In this document: piece by piece, positions 39,293 to 44,871 of the stretch
Position numbering within the stretch: the first letter of the stretch is position 1
How the letters are laid out: each line of letters opens with the position of its first letter
Origin: a virus
IMG/VR virus record: IMGVR_UViG_3300044446_000014
Location: 1-44,871 of that record
Reading direction: 5' to 3' (one strand)
Length of the DNA stretch: 44,871 nt
The notes under the pieces: generated by a model
The model's input: the letters and a program-made list of their open reading frames with translations, nothing else
Database searches by the model: none
What the model was told of the DNA's origin: nothing
Program-made: the position numbers and the translations under genes

Positions 39293-39472
39293 TCGTGCCC
39301 CGTGTCATCGATTAGTAGACCCCCGGCTCGGAAATACTTTAACAAGATGTTGAGGTTTTCGCCCAACTCTTTCGGAAACCACGCTCGATCTATAACCCCC
39401 GTGAGCTTACGCACCGCTGACGTGTCCACTGAGAGTAGACACGGCCCCGGCCGCAGATTTAGTGTCCGCCGC
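39293..39472. promoter_or_regulatory. Divergent switch region between repressor and Cro-like gene
   Basis: 180 bases holding the two early promoters. A TATAAC sequence near 39391 could be the rightward -10 box. The operator at 39422-39442 lies about 20 bases downstream of the expected start point. No strong -35 match is evident. Confidence 0.6.
39422..39442. promoter_or_regulatory. Right operator candidate GTGTCCACT-GAG-AGTAGACAC
   Basis: 9-3-9 inverted repeat with one mismatch. It shares arms with 38796-38816 and is resembled by 25035-25055 and 25362-25382. Located between the repressor and Cro-like genes, like an OR site. Confidence 0.72.
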
Positions 39473-39883
39473 ATGCGCGACACGCAAGCCATCGATTTTC
39501 TGCTCCGGCAGATGGGAACGAAGCACGGCCGCCTGACCAAGCTGGGCCAGCTGCTTGGCCTCAGTGCGGCCCGGCTCGCGATGTGGCGCAAAAGAGGTAT
39601 CCCGTTGGCGCAGCGGCCAGCGGTGCTTCGATTGCTCAACAGCCACGGCTGCGACTTGCCGGATGACTGGGCGCTCCCGCCGTGGCTCAAGAATGGGAGA
39701 GCGGGCAATGGCGGAACGCGCAAGTCTCAACCGAAAAAAGTCAAACGGCCGGGCAAGGGCAGGCCACAACAGCGGCGAGCTGCCCCGCGAAGTGGTCGAC
39801 AGGTGGTGGGCAAAGATCGTGGCCGGACAGGCCGCAGTCGAGCGCGCGACCAAGCCGCTGAAGGCGCGCAAGGGCGAGCTTAA
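39473..39883 (+). CDS. Cro/YdaS-like helix-turn-helix regulator
   Basis: 136 residues, MRDTQAIDFLLRQMGTKHGR. LTKLGQLLGLSAARLAMWRKRGIPLAQRPAVLRLLNSHGCDLPDDW (about 21-66) is a YdaS/Cro-type HTH. First rightward early gene. After about residue 78 the sequence is strongly basic and overlaps the next gene by 176 bases, which suggests that the ancestral stop was lost or that the frame is just open. Confidence 0.8.
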   Translation: MRDTQAIDFLLRQMGTKHGRLTKLGQLLGLSAARLAMWRKRGIPLAQRPAVLRLLNSHGCDLPDDWALPPWLKNGRAGNGGTRKSQPKKVKRPGKGRPQQRRAAPRSGRQVVGKDRGRTGRSRARDQAAEGAQGRA

Positions 39884-40220
39884 GGGCATCTACGACGCCG
39901 CGAAGGCCGATGGCATTGATGTCGAGGCCATCAAGGATGCCATCAGGGCCGACGCCGATGATCACCTTGAGGTGGTCACCCGCTACGCCAACACGGGCAA
40001 GTATTTGCGCGCACACCGCAGCCCGCTCGGTGAGCAGATGAACCTGTTTCCGCTCGACCCGATCCCCGAGACCATGCGCGCGGCGATTGCTGGCAAGCGT
40101 GGCGGCCTGCGCGGCGGATCCGTCGACGAAAATCCCTACACGCCGGGCAGCGAGCCGTTCGCTGCCTATGCCGAGCACTGGCACAAGGGGCAGCAGGAGC
40201 TGCACGAAGGTCTGCGCTGA
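39708..40220 (+). CDS. GapR-like (DUF2312-like) protein
   Basis: 170 residues from the ATG with GGGAGA upstream. KARKGELKGIYDAAKADGIDVEAIKDAIRADADDH (about 52-86) resembles the GapR/DUF2312 signature, where helical dimers clamp overtwisted DNA in alphaproteobacteria. The C-terminal half (NPYTPGSEPFAAYAEHWHKGQQEL) is the tail often seen in phage versions. Possible role in replication or nucleoid takeover, by inference. Confidence 0.65.
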   Translation: MAERASLNRKKSNGRARAGHNSGELPREVVDRWWAKIVAGQAAVERATKPLKARKGELKGIYDAAKADGIDVEAIKDAIRADADDHLEVVTRYANTGKYLRAHRSPLGEQMNLFPLDPIPETMRAAIAGKRGGLRGGSVDENPYTPGSEPFAAYAEHWHKGQQELHEGLR

Positions 40221-40429
40221 TGGCAGACCCCGGCCTCACACCCGCGCAAGCCCTGCGGGCTGCGGTGGCCCACCTTGATGGTGGCGTCGATCAGTTTCAG
40301 ATCGCGTTCCTGTTCGGCGTCAATCAGGGTCGCGTCGCGGAGGCCTGCAAAGGCCTGCGCATCGCGGCACAAAATCCGAAACTCGCGATGGAAGTTTTGC
40401 TCGCCTCGGGGAAGTTCGTGGAGGATTGA
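40220..40429 (+). CDS. Small helix-turn-helix-like protein
   Basis: 69 residues, MADPGLTPAQALRAAVAHLD. QFQIAFLFGVNQGRVAEACKGLRIAAQNP looks like a short HTH that recognises DNA. TGATG overlap with the previous gene. Confidence 0.7.
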   Translation: MADPGLTPAQALRAAVAHLDGGVDQFQIAFLFGVNQGRVAEACKGLRIAAQNPKLAMEVLLASGKFVED

Positions 40430-40432
40430 GCA

Positions 40433-40909
40433 ATGCGCGTGCTGGCGTTCGATGCCGCCACAGAAACCGGGTGGGCATCGTTCGCTGACGCACGTTCCCT
40501 TCCCGTTCTCGGCACCTTCACGCTGCCCGCCTGCGGCACCAACTACGGGCGGCGCAATCTCCTGATGTTGCGCGAGGTGGCGGCACTGGTGGACCGCTTC
40601 ACGCCGCAGGTCGTGGCCTACGAGGCACCGTTTTTCAAGTTTCGCGACCGCTGGCACACGCGCCGTCTGCTGACAGGTCTGGTCAACATGATCGAGGTCG
40701 CAGCCGACCGGCGCGGCGCACGCTGCATCGAGGTCGAGGTGTGCGACGCCAAGGAATGTCTGACGGGCGAGCGGCGTGCCAGCAAGGCGATGATGGTGAA
40801 CGCCGCCAAGGGCATGGGCTGGCAGGTGATGGACGACCATCAGGCCGACGCCTGTGCTGTGGCGCTGGTGGCCTACGGTCACCTGCAACGCAATGCGAGG
40901 GTGGCATGA
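40433..40909 (+). CDS. RuvC-like Holliday junction resolvase
   Basis: 158 residues with RNase H-like motifs: Asp7 in LAFDAATETGW, Glu64 in VAYEAPF, and DDHQADACAVAL (134-145) carrying the C-terminal aspartates. Phage RuvC-type enzymes resolve replication and recombination intermediates before packaging. Good fit with a replication operon. Confidence 0.88.
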   Translation: MRVLAFDAATETGWASFADARSLPVLGTFTLPACGTNYGRRNLLMLREVAALVDRFTPQVVAYEAPFFKFRDRWHTRRLLTGLVNMIEVAADRRGARCIEVEVCDAKECLTGERRASKAMMVNAAKGMGWQVMDDHQADACAVALVAYGHLQRNARVA

Positions 40910-41178
40910 GGCAACATGGGCTGCGCCTGCCTGATTGCACGTCGTGCGGTCGCGATGGTCGCCTCCTCACCTTGGGCGACATCAAAGCCATCGTGCAGGG
41001 CGACAGGCTCTATCGGATCGCGGAGAGGCTGCAGGATGTCGACTGCATCCAATGCAGCCAGCGCATCGTAAGGCATGGGCTGGCCTTCAGCTGGGTGAAC
41101 ATCCCACCGCATGAGGCGAGCGTCCCAGCACACAAGCGCCGCCGTCGCAGCAGGCGCAGCCGTCAGGTGACACCATGA
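40906..41178 (+). CDS. Four-cysteine small protein
   Basis: 90 residues. CTSC (11-14) and CIQC (47-50) pairs may bind zinc; the C-terminus is strongly basic (KRRRRSRRSRQ). ATGA overlaps on both sides. Confidence 0.68.
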   Translation: MRQHGLRLPDCTSCGRDGRLLTLGDIKAIVQGDRLYRIAERLQDVDCIQCSQRIVRHGLAFSWVNIPPHEASVPAHKRRRRSRRSRQVTP

Positions 41179-41711
41179 ATACCATCGACATCGAGGGCGA
41201 ATTCTGGCGCGCCATCCGCTTCGCCAAGGCCACCGGCTTCGACTTTCCATTGTCCAATCGCGTGCAATGGGGCTGCGCATCGGTCAGCTTCTACGGTGCC
41301 GAGCGCGAGCTGTACGAGCCCGACCCTGCTGGCCGTTGCATGGCCTTCATCGCGCCCGTCGTCGAGGGCGGCGAGCTGCTTGACCTGTGCGCCATCGATG
41401 CCCGCACCGATCACTGTGCCACGAGGATGGGCCTTGGCCATGGGCTGGGCCTTGATGCCATCGAGAAGGCCCGCATGCGCTGCTGCGACCTCCACCTCCT
41501 GACCAGTGCGATGGCATGGCTGCGCTACCCGCTGGCCAGCAACGTGGCGGCACAGGCGCGTGCCGAACCTGTCTACCTGTTCAACCTGTCCGAGATCAGC
41601 CGGGCCCTCGATGAGGTGCCGAAATTCACCTGCGACAGTATCGAGCTGATGGAACGTGTCGTGGCCCTGCTGCCGCCATCCCAGCGTGAACGAGTGCAAT
41701 TCGATGGCTGA
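41175..41711 (+). CDS. Hypothetical protein upstream of the helicase
   Basis: 178 residues, MNTIDIEGEFWRAIRFAKAT. LDLCAIDARTDHCATRMGLGHGLGLDAIEKA and AMAWLRYPLASNVAAQARAEPVYLFNL blocks are conserved-looking but the family is unknown to me. Overlaps the RepA-like gene by eight bases, so probably works with it in replication. Confidence 0.72.
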   Translation: MNTIDIEGEFWRAIRFAKATGFDFPLSNRVQWGCASVSFYGAERELYEPDPAGRCMAFIAPVVEGGELLDLCAIDARTDHCATRMGLGHGLGLDAIEKARMRCCDLHLLTSAMAWLRYPLASNVAAQARAEPVYLFNLSEISRALDEVPKFTCDSIELMERVVALLPPSQRERVQFDG

Positions 41712-42894
41712 GAAAATCACCCTAGACGAAGCCAAGCGGCGGCGTCGCGAGCGCGAAATGCTGCTGCCGATTAAAGGCAGCAAGCCGCCCGAGGAACAGC
41801 AGCACGTCAACGGTAAGCTGCGTGAGATCGCCGTTGCAGGCTGGAATGATCTCGGAGACACCACCGAGGCACAGGATAACCTTGTCGCTGGCATCATTGG
41901 CGAGCAGCAGCTGGCCATGGTCTACGGCGAGAGCGGCAGCGGAAAATCATTCCTGACGTTCGACATGTGCGCTCACTTCGCACTGGGTCGCGAGTGGCTG
42001 GGCCACAAGGTGAAAGGCGGAGGCGTGCTCTACATCGCCGCCGAAGGCCGAGGCGGCTGGCACAACAGGGTCGAGGCCTTCTGTCGGCACTACCAGCTCG
42101 ATGAGGAGGCCCGCGCGGTCGCGCCGTTCGGTTTCATCCTTGAGAGCGTGAACCTCGGGCGCACCGGCAACGGCGACGTGGCTGCAGTCATCCGCGCTGC
42201 TGAACGCTTCGCCCAGCACATCAACCAGCCAATCAGCCTGATCGCCATCGACACGATGGCGCGGGCCACGCCGGGCAGCAACGAGAACGATGCCGGAGAC
42301 ATGGGTGCCTTCGTAGCCAACGTCGATGCGATCAGGCATGCCACCAACGCCACGCAGCTGATTGTCCACCACAGCGGCAAGAACGCCGCACTGGGTGCCC
42401 GTGGCCACAGCTCACTCAGAGCTGCAGTCGACTGCGAACTTGAGGTGGAGCGAAGCGATGCCGGGCGCGTGCTGAGGTTGCGCAAGAGCCGCGACGGCAA
42501 CGATGGTGCAGAGCAGGCCTTCGCCCTGCAGGTCGTGGAGATCGGCGCCGACGCCGAGGGCCAGCCCATCACCTCGTGCGTCGTGGCCTCGACCGAGCTG
42601 GTGGCCAATGCCAAAAAGGGCCAGGGCCGCGATCAACAAAACTGGCAGCTCGCCATGCCATACCTCGACAACACGCTGATCGACCACGGCGAGAATGGGC
42701 CGCGCAATTCCAAGTTGCCGAACGTGCCGATGACCACCGTCGACAGGTTCAAGCAGGCGCTTGAGCGGGCCAGCATCATCGATGGTGAGACGCCTGGCAC
42801 GCGCCGTCAGCAGTGGAAGCGCATCAAGGATAAGCTGATCGCCAAGGGCATCCTGCGGATCGATGGCGAGCTGTGCTGGCGCGCTGATGTGTGA
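41704..42894 (+). CDS. RepA-like replicative helicase / AAA ATPase
   Basis: 396 residues. RecA-fold ATPase with Walker A GESGSGKS (75-82), Walker B LIAIDTMARA (Asp183) and the sensor VHHSGKN (221-227), as in the RSF1010-RepA/AAA_25 group of plasmid and phage helicases. A C-terminal winged helix (RRQQWKRIKDKLIAKGILRI) may contact the origin. The true start is the ATG at 41704; an upstream ATG at 41656 only reads the previous gene out of frame. The candidate origin follows directly. Confidence 0.88.
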   Translation: MAEKITLDEAKRRRREREMLLPIKGSKPPEEQQHVNGKLREIAVAGWNDLGDTTEAQDNLVAGIIGEQQLAMVYGESGSGKSFLTFDMCAHFALGREWLGHKVKGGGVLYIAAEGRGGWHNRVEAFCRHYQLDEEARAVAPFGFILESVNLGRTGNGDVAAVIRAAERFAQHINQPISLIAIDTMARATPGSNENDAGDMGAFVANVDAIRHATNATQLIVHHSGKNAALGARGHSSLRAAVDCELEVERSDAGRVLRLRKSRDGNDGAEQAFALQVVEIGADAEGQPITSCVVASTELVANAKKGQGRDQQNWQLAMPYLDNTLIDHGENGPRNSKLPNVPMTTVDRFKQALERASIIDGETPGTRRQQWKRIKDKLIAKGILRIDGELCWRADV

Positions 42895-43026
42895 CGCGAA
42901 CCGTGACAGCGTTACATCTGTAACGGCCTCTCGTGTCACGCCGAGGGTATGGGTGGGCGTTACAGCGTTACACCCACCCTATAAGGGGTGGGTGTGTAAC
43001 GCCCTCCCTGTCACGGGCCCGACGCC
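42895..43026. other. Candidate replication origin: GTTACA repeats and palindromes
   Basis: Five GTTACA/TGTAAC hexamers lie within 90 bases (42911, 42919, 42959, 42967, 42995). CGTTACA-TC-TGTAACG is a perfect inverted repeat (42910-42925) enclosed by GTGACA (42903) and TGTCAC (42934). ACACCCACCC-TATAAG-GGGTGGGTGT is a 10-bp hairpin (42970-42995), itself flanked by GGGCGTTAC and GTAACGCCC. The location after the helicase gene and the iteron-like repeats suggest an origin or the target of a replication regulator. Confidence 0.55.
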
Positions 43027-43212
43027 ATGGCCCTGACCGTTGCTTTGATCCTGCTGAGCCTCGGTGTAACGGTCGGCGGCTGGTGCCTGTTCACTGGCCT
43101 CTACGGCATGCCGTGGCGTGCCGAGGTGAGGTTCGGCTGCATCGGCGCCGTCCTGCTGATCCTCGGTGCCATGTGCTTCGCGTTCGCTGCTGCAATGGAG
43201 ATCGGCCCATGA
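43027..43212 (+). CDS. Two-span membrane protein
   Basis: 61 residues with two transmembrane helices (TVALILLSLGVTVGGWCLF and IGAVLLILGAMCFAFAAAM). Overlaps the next gene by four bases. Function unknown; a holin-like or superinfection-exclusion role is possible but unsupported. Confidence 0.68.
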   Translation: MALTVALILLSLGVTVGGWCLFTGLYGMPWRAEVRFGCIGAVLLILGAMCFAFAAAMEIGP

Positions 43213-43898
43213 GCAATGCCAGCCGCAAACGACGTGCCCAAAAAGCCCGACGCCGCCAAGTCGACCGCACCGAACGCATCAAGCCGCCACCTGAGGCTGC
43301 GCAGCACCATCGACCGTGGCCGATGCAGCTCCTGCTCGCCGCTGGTCCTGAGCATGGCGGCATCGACAGCGACGAATTCGAGGCGGCGCTGCAGATCGTG
43401 GAGACATATCGCGCGCTCACGCAGGGCCTCGGCGTTGCTGGTCTGTCGTTCGAGCTGGAAAAAATCGCAGCGAATTATTCCGGTGGCATGTCCGACCGCG
43501 ATGCCGAGCGGTGCGCCGTCTGGTTCCGCTGGGCCATGCGCCTGCCTGTGGGCCTGCCTGCTCGCCTCGTGGCGTGGATCGAGGATGAACAGACCATCGC
43601 CTCGGTCGCTGTGCTGCGTCGAGCCTGCCACCTGTGGGACCGCGAGCGCAGCCAACGCGCGAAACAAAATTGCCCACTCCCCGTTGACACCTCACCGGCC
43701 GTCGTGCGATTGACGAAATCGTCATGGCTTCCCTATGAGGAAACGGCCGCTAGGCCGGTAAATCTTCCCGTACGGCAGCATCGGCCCCCGAACCCTTCCC
43801 CGACTGTCGAGTGCCGCTCATCCCCCGGTGACGGCCAAATTAACCGGCCTAGCGGTCGCGTTCTGTCTCCTCACAGTGGACGCCTTCGTCGGAGCTGA
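43209..43898 (+). CDS. Hypothetical early protein with repeat-containing tail
   Basis: 229 residues, start MSNASRKRRAQKARRRQVDR after GGAGATCGG. The helical core runs through residue 160 (FEAALQIVETYRALTQGLG, DAERCAVWFRWAMRLPVGLPARL). The last ~55 residues read across the two CGCTAGG repeats and are Pro-rich, so they may be non-functional extension. The family of the core is unknown to me. Confidence 0.68.
   Translation: MSNASRKRRAQKARRRQVDRTERIKPPPEAAQHHRPWPMQLLLAAGPEHGGIDSDEFEAALQIVETYRALTQGLGVAGLSFELEKIAANYSGGMSDRDAERCAVWFRWAMRLPVGLPARLVAWIEDEQTIASVAVLRRACHLWDRERSQRAKQNCPLPVDTSPAVVRLTKSSWLPYEETAARPVNLPVRQHRPPNPSPTVECRSSPGDGQINRPSGRVLSPHSGRLRRS
43748..43765 (+). repeat. CGCTAGGCCGGTAAATCT repeat, copy 2
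   Basis: Exact 18-base match to 25019-25036. Confidence 0.85.
43837..43854 (-). repeat. CGCTAGGCCGGTTAATTT repeat, inverted copy 3
   Basis: 16 of 18 positions match copy 2 on the opposite strand, 72 bases downstream of it. TCCTCACAGTGGACG, weakly like the repressor site, lies next to it. Confidence 0.7.
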
Positions 43899-43902
43899 TC
43901 GC

Positions 43903-44787
43903 ATGCCGAGCCGTCTGCCGCAGCACAGACCAGCAGGCCATGGTGCTGCCCAGCGTGCCCACGCCGTGCGAGATCGCGAGCGCCAAGCCCTGAGGCCCAG
44001 CCCTGCGGATCGTGGCTACGATGCCCAGTGGCAGCAGCTGCGCGCGGCTCATCTGGCCAATCATCCGAGCTGCGTGATCGAGGGCTGCAACCTCCCGGCC
44101 ACCGACGTCGACCACATTGCCGACATTCGCCACCATCCCGAGCGGCGGCTCGATCCTGCCAACCTGCGCTCGATGTGCCATGCCCATCACGCGCAACGCA
44201 CTGCCCGTGACCAAGGCTTTGCCCGCAGCGGCAGTACGCCCGACGAAGCACCATTGCGGGGAGCGCGCCATCCCCAGTGGCTGCGCAAGGTCGTGGTGCC
44301 TCTCACGGTGGTGTGTGGGCCACCAGCCTCGGGCAAGTCGCACTACGTGGAGCACAGGGCAGGACCGAGGGACATGGTGCTCGACCTCGGCGTGATCCTG
44401 TCCCAGCTGTCCCGCTTCCCGCTCTACTCGGTGCCCAGCTCATTCGATGATCAGGCCCTGCGCTGGCGCAACAGCAGGCTCGCCCTGCTTGACCACATCC
44501 ACCATCGCTGGCCTGCCGCATGGCTGATCGTCAATGAACCTCGCCCCATGTGGCGGCAGTGGTGGCTCGACCATGTCGGTGCCCTGCGTGTCGTGGTCAT
44601 GGAGACCGAGCCAAGCATCTGCTTCGACCGCATCGACGCCGATGAGCGCAGGCCGGGCAAGGTGCACGAGCGACAGCGTGATGGTGTGGTGAGCTGGTGG
44701 AGCCGCTACACGCGGCGCGATGGCGACATGATCATCAGACCAACCGGTCGGCCCTTCATCGTGCACGGAGGCCATGGCCATGCCTGA
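43903..44787 (+). CDS. HNH endonuclease fused to a P-loop kinase-like domain
   Basis: 294 residues. The N-terminal HNH domain has RGYDAQWQQLRAAHLANHPSC (Cys57), Cys62, Asp70-His71-Ile, Asn87, and Cys92/His95-96. HNH proteins beside terminase genes take part in cos cleavage and packaging in HK97-type phages. A second domain begins VVCGPPASGKSHYVEH (Walker A at 139-146) and resembles small AAA/kinase-like P-loop proteins. The ATG at 43903 has GGAGCTGATCGC upstream; the more distal ATG at 43828 overlaps the preceding gene. Overlaps the ParB-like start by eight bases. Confidence 0.85.
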   Translation: MPSRLPQHRPAGHGAAQRAHAVRDRERQALRPSPADRGYDAQWQQLRAAHLANHPSCVIEGCNLPATDVDHIADIRHHPERRLDPANLRSMCHAHHAQRTARDQGFARSGSTPDEAPLRGARHPQWLRKVVVPLTVVCGPPASGKSHYVEHRAGPRDMVLDLGVILSQLSRFPLYSVPSSFDDQALRWRNSRLALLDHIHHRWPAAWLIVNEPRPMWRQWWLDHVGALRVVVMETEPSICFDRIDADERRPGKVHERQRDGVVSWWSRYTRRDGDMIIRPTGRPFIVHGGHGHA

Positions 44788-44871
44788 CGATGGAACGAAG
44801 CGACAGGACAGGGGCACCGCCCCGGCATCGGGTAGGGGGGGTACCGCGCCGACCCCAGCCGAGCGCCAAAC
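44780..44871 (+). CDS. ParB-like protein, N-terminal part (continues at base 1)
   Basis: ATG at 44780 with GGAGG nine bases upstream (44767-44771), MPDDGTKRQD start. The frame runs through the terminal repeat: base 44861 corresponds to base 2 of the window. The N-terminal ~60 residues are polar and disordered; the conserved domain lies beyond the join. Confidence 0.85.
   Translation, partial: MPDDGTKRQDRGTAPASGRGGTAPTPAERQ
44860..44871. repeat. 12-base direct terminal repeat, right copy
   Basis: Identical to 1-12 (CGAGCGCCAAAC). About 15 bases upstream is GGTAGGGGGGGTACC, a short inverted repeat around a seven-G run. Confidence 0.85.

Noticed and set aside
1-44871. tRNA genes and CRISPR arrays
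   Set aside because: No cloverleaf with a GGTTCGAxxCC-type T-arm and no regularly spaced identical repeats were seen by eye; the GGCNN array has no spacers. A covariance-model search would be needed to exclude tRNAs fully.

Overview
The window is a complete, or nearly complete, genome of a temperate tailed phage with lambda/HK97-type siphovirus architecture. It is GC-rich. The likely host is an alphaproteobacterium, perhaps Hyphomicrobiales. That host call is inference: it rests on high GC, a GapR-like protein, FlbD-like proteins and a phage RuvC, and the sequence does not prove it. The first and last 12 bases are identical (CGAGCGCCAAAC). One reading frame, a ParB-like gene, starts at 44780, crosses the end and finishes at 817 with no stop or frame change. 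The molecule therefore closes on itself, giving about 44,859 unique bases. The join lies between an HNH-endonuclease gene and the terminase genes, where a cos site would be expected.

Rightward late region (44780 through the join to 24952): ParB-like protein, TAGT-type glycosyltransferase, small and large terminase, prohead protease, major capsid protein, portal (unusually after the capsid gene), connector and neck proteins, tail tube, tail chaperones, tape measure, then lambda-like M, L, K, I and J tail-tip proteins. These are followed by a NUMOD4/HNH homing endonuclease, a tail fibre, an opposite-strand 2-oxoglutarate/Fe(II) dioxygenase, two FlbD-like paralogues, small membrane proteins (holin candidates) and an M15 peptidase endolysin. 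A rho-independent terminator at 24980-25009 closes the region.

Leftward region (38791 down to 25120): one or more long operons of small, mostly ATGA-overlapping genes. They include Zn-ribbon proteins, a Lar-like protein, conserved phage early proteins, a coiled-coil protein, an AlpA-like regulator/excisionase, a tyrosine integrase, DUF3846-like, XRE-type and YkgJ-like proteins. A repressor-like XRE gene (38915-39292, minus) faces a Cro/YdaS-like gene (39473, plus), forming the genetic switch. A short rightward early operon (39473-44787) carries GapR-like, RuvC, a RepA-like helicase, a candidate replication origin and an HNH/P-loop fusion.

The most interesting content is non-coding. (1) A ~1 kb array of degenerate GGCNN pentanucleotides (35210-36236), with two small satellites at other gene gaps in the same operon. 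(2) An 11-base start-associated repeat GAGGTCTAGTC 0-3 bases before five leftward start codons. (3) Four separate families of inverted-repeat operators. (4) A GTTACA-rich palindromic region after the helicase gene. (5) A cluster of GGGYGC repeats that may be integrase arm sites. All assignments are by eye from translations and motifs; no database search was possible.
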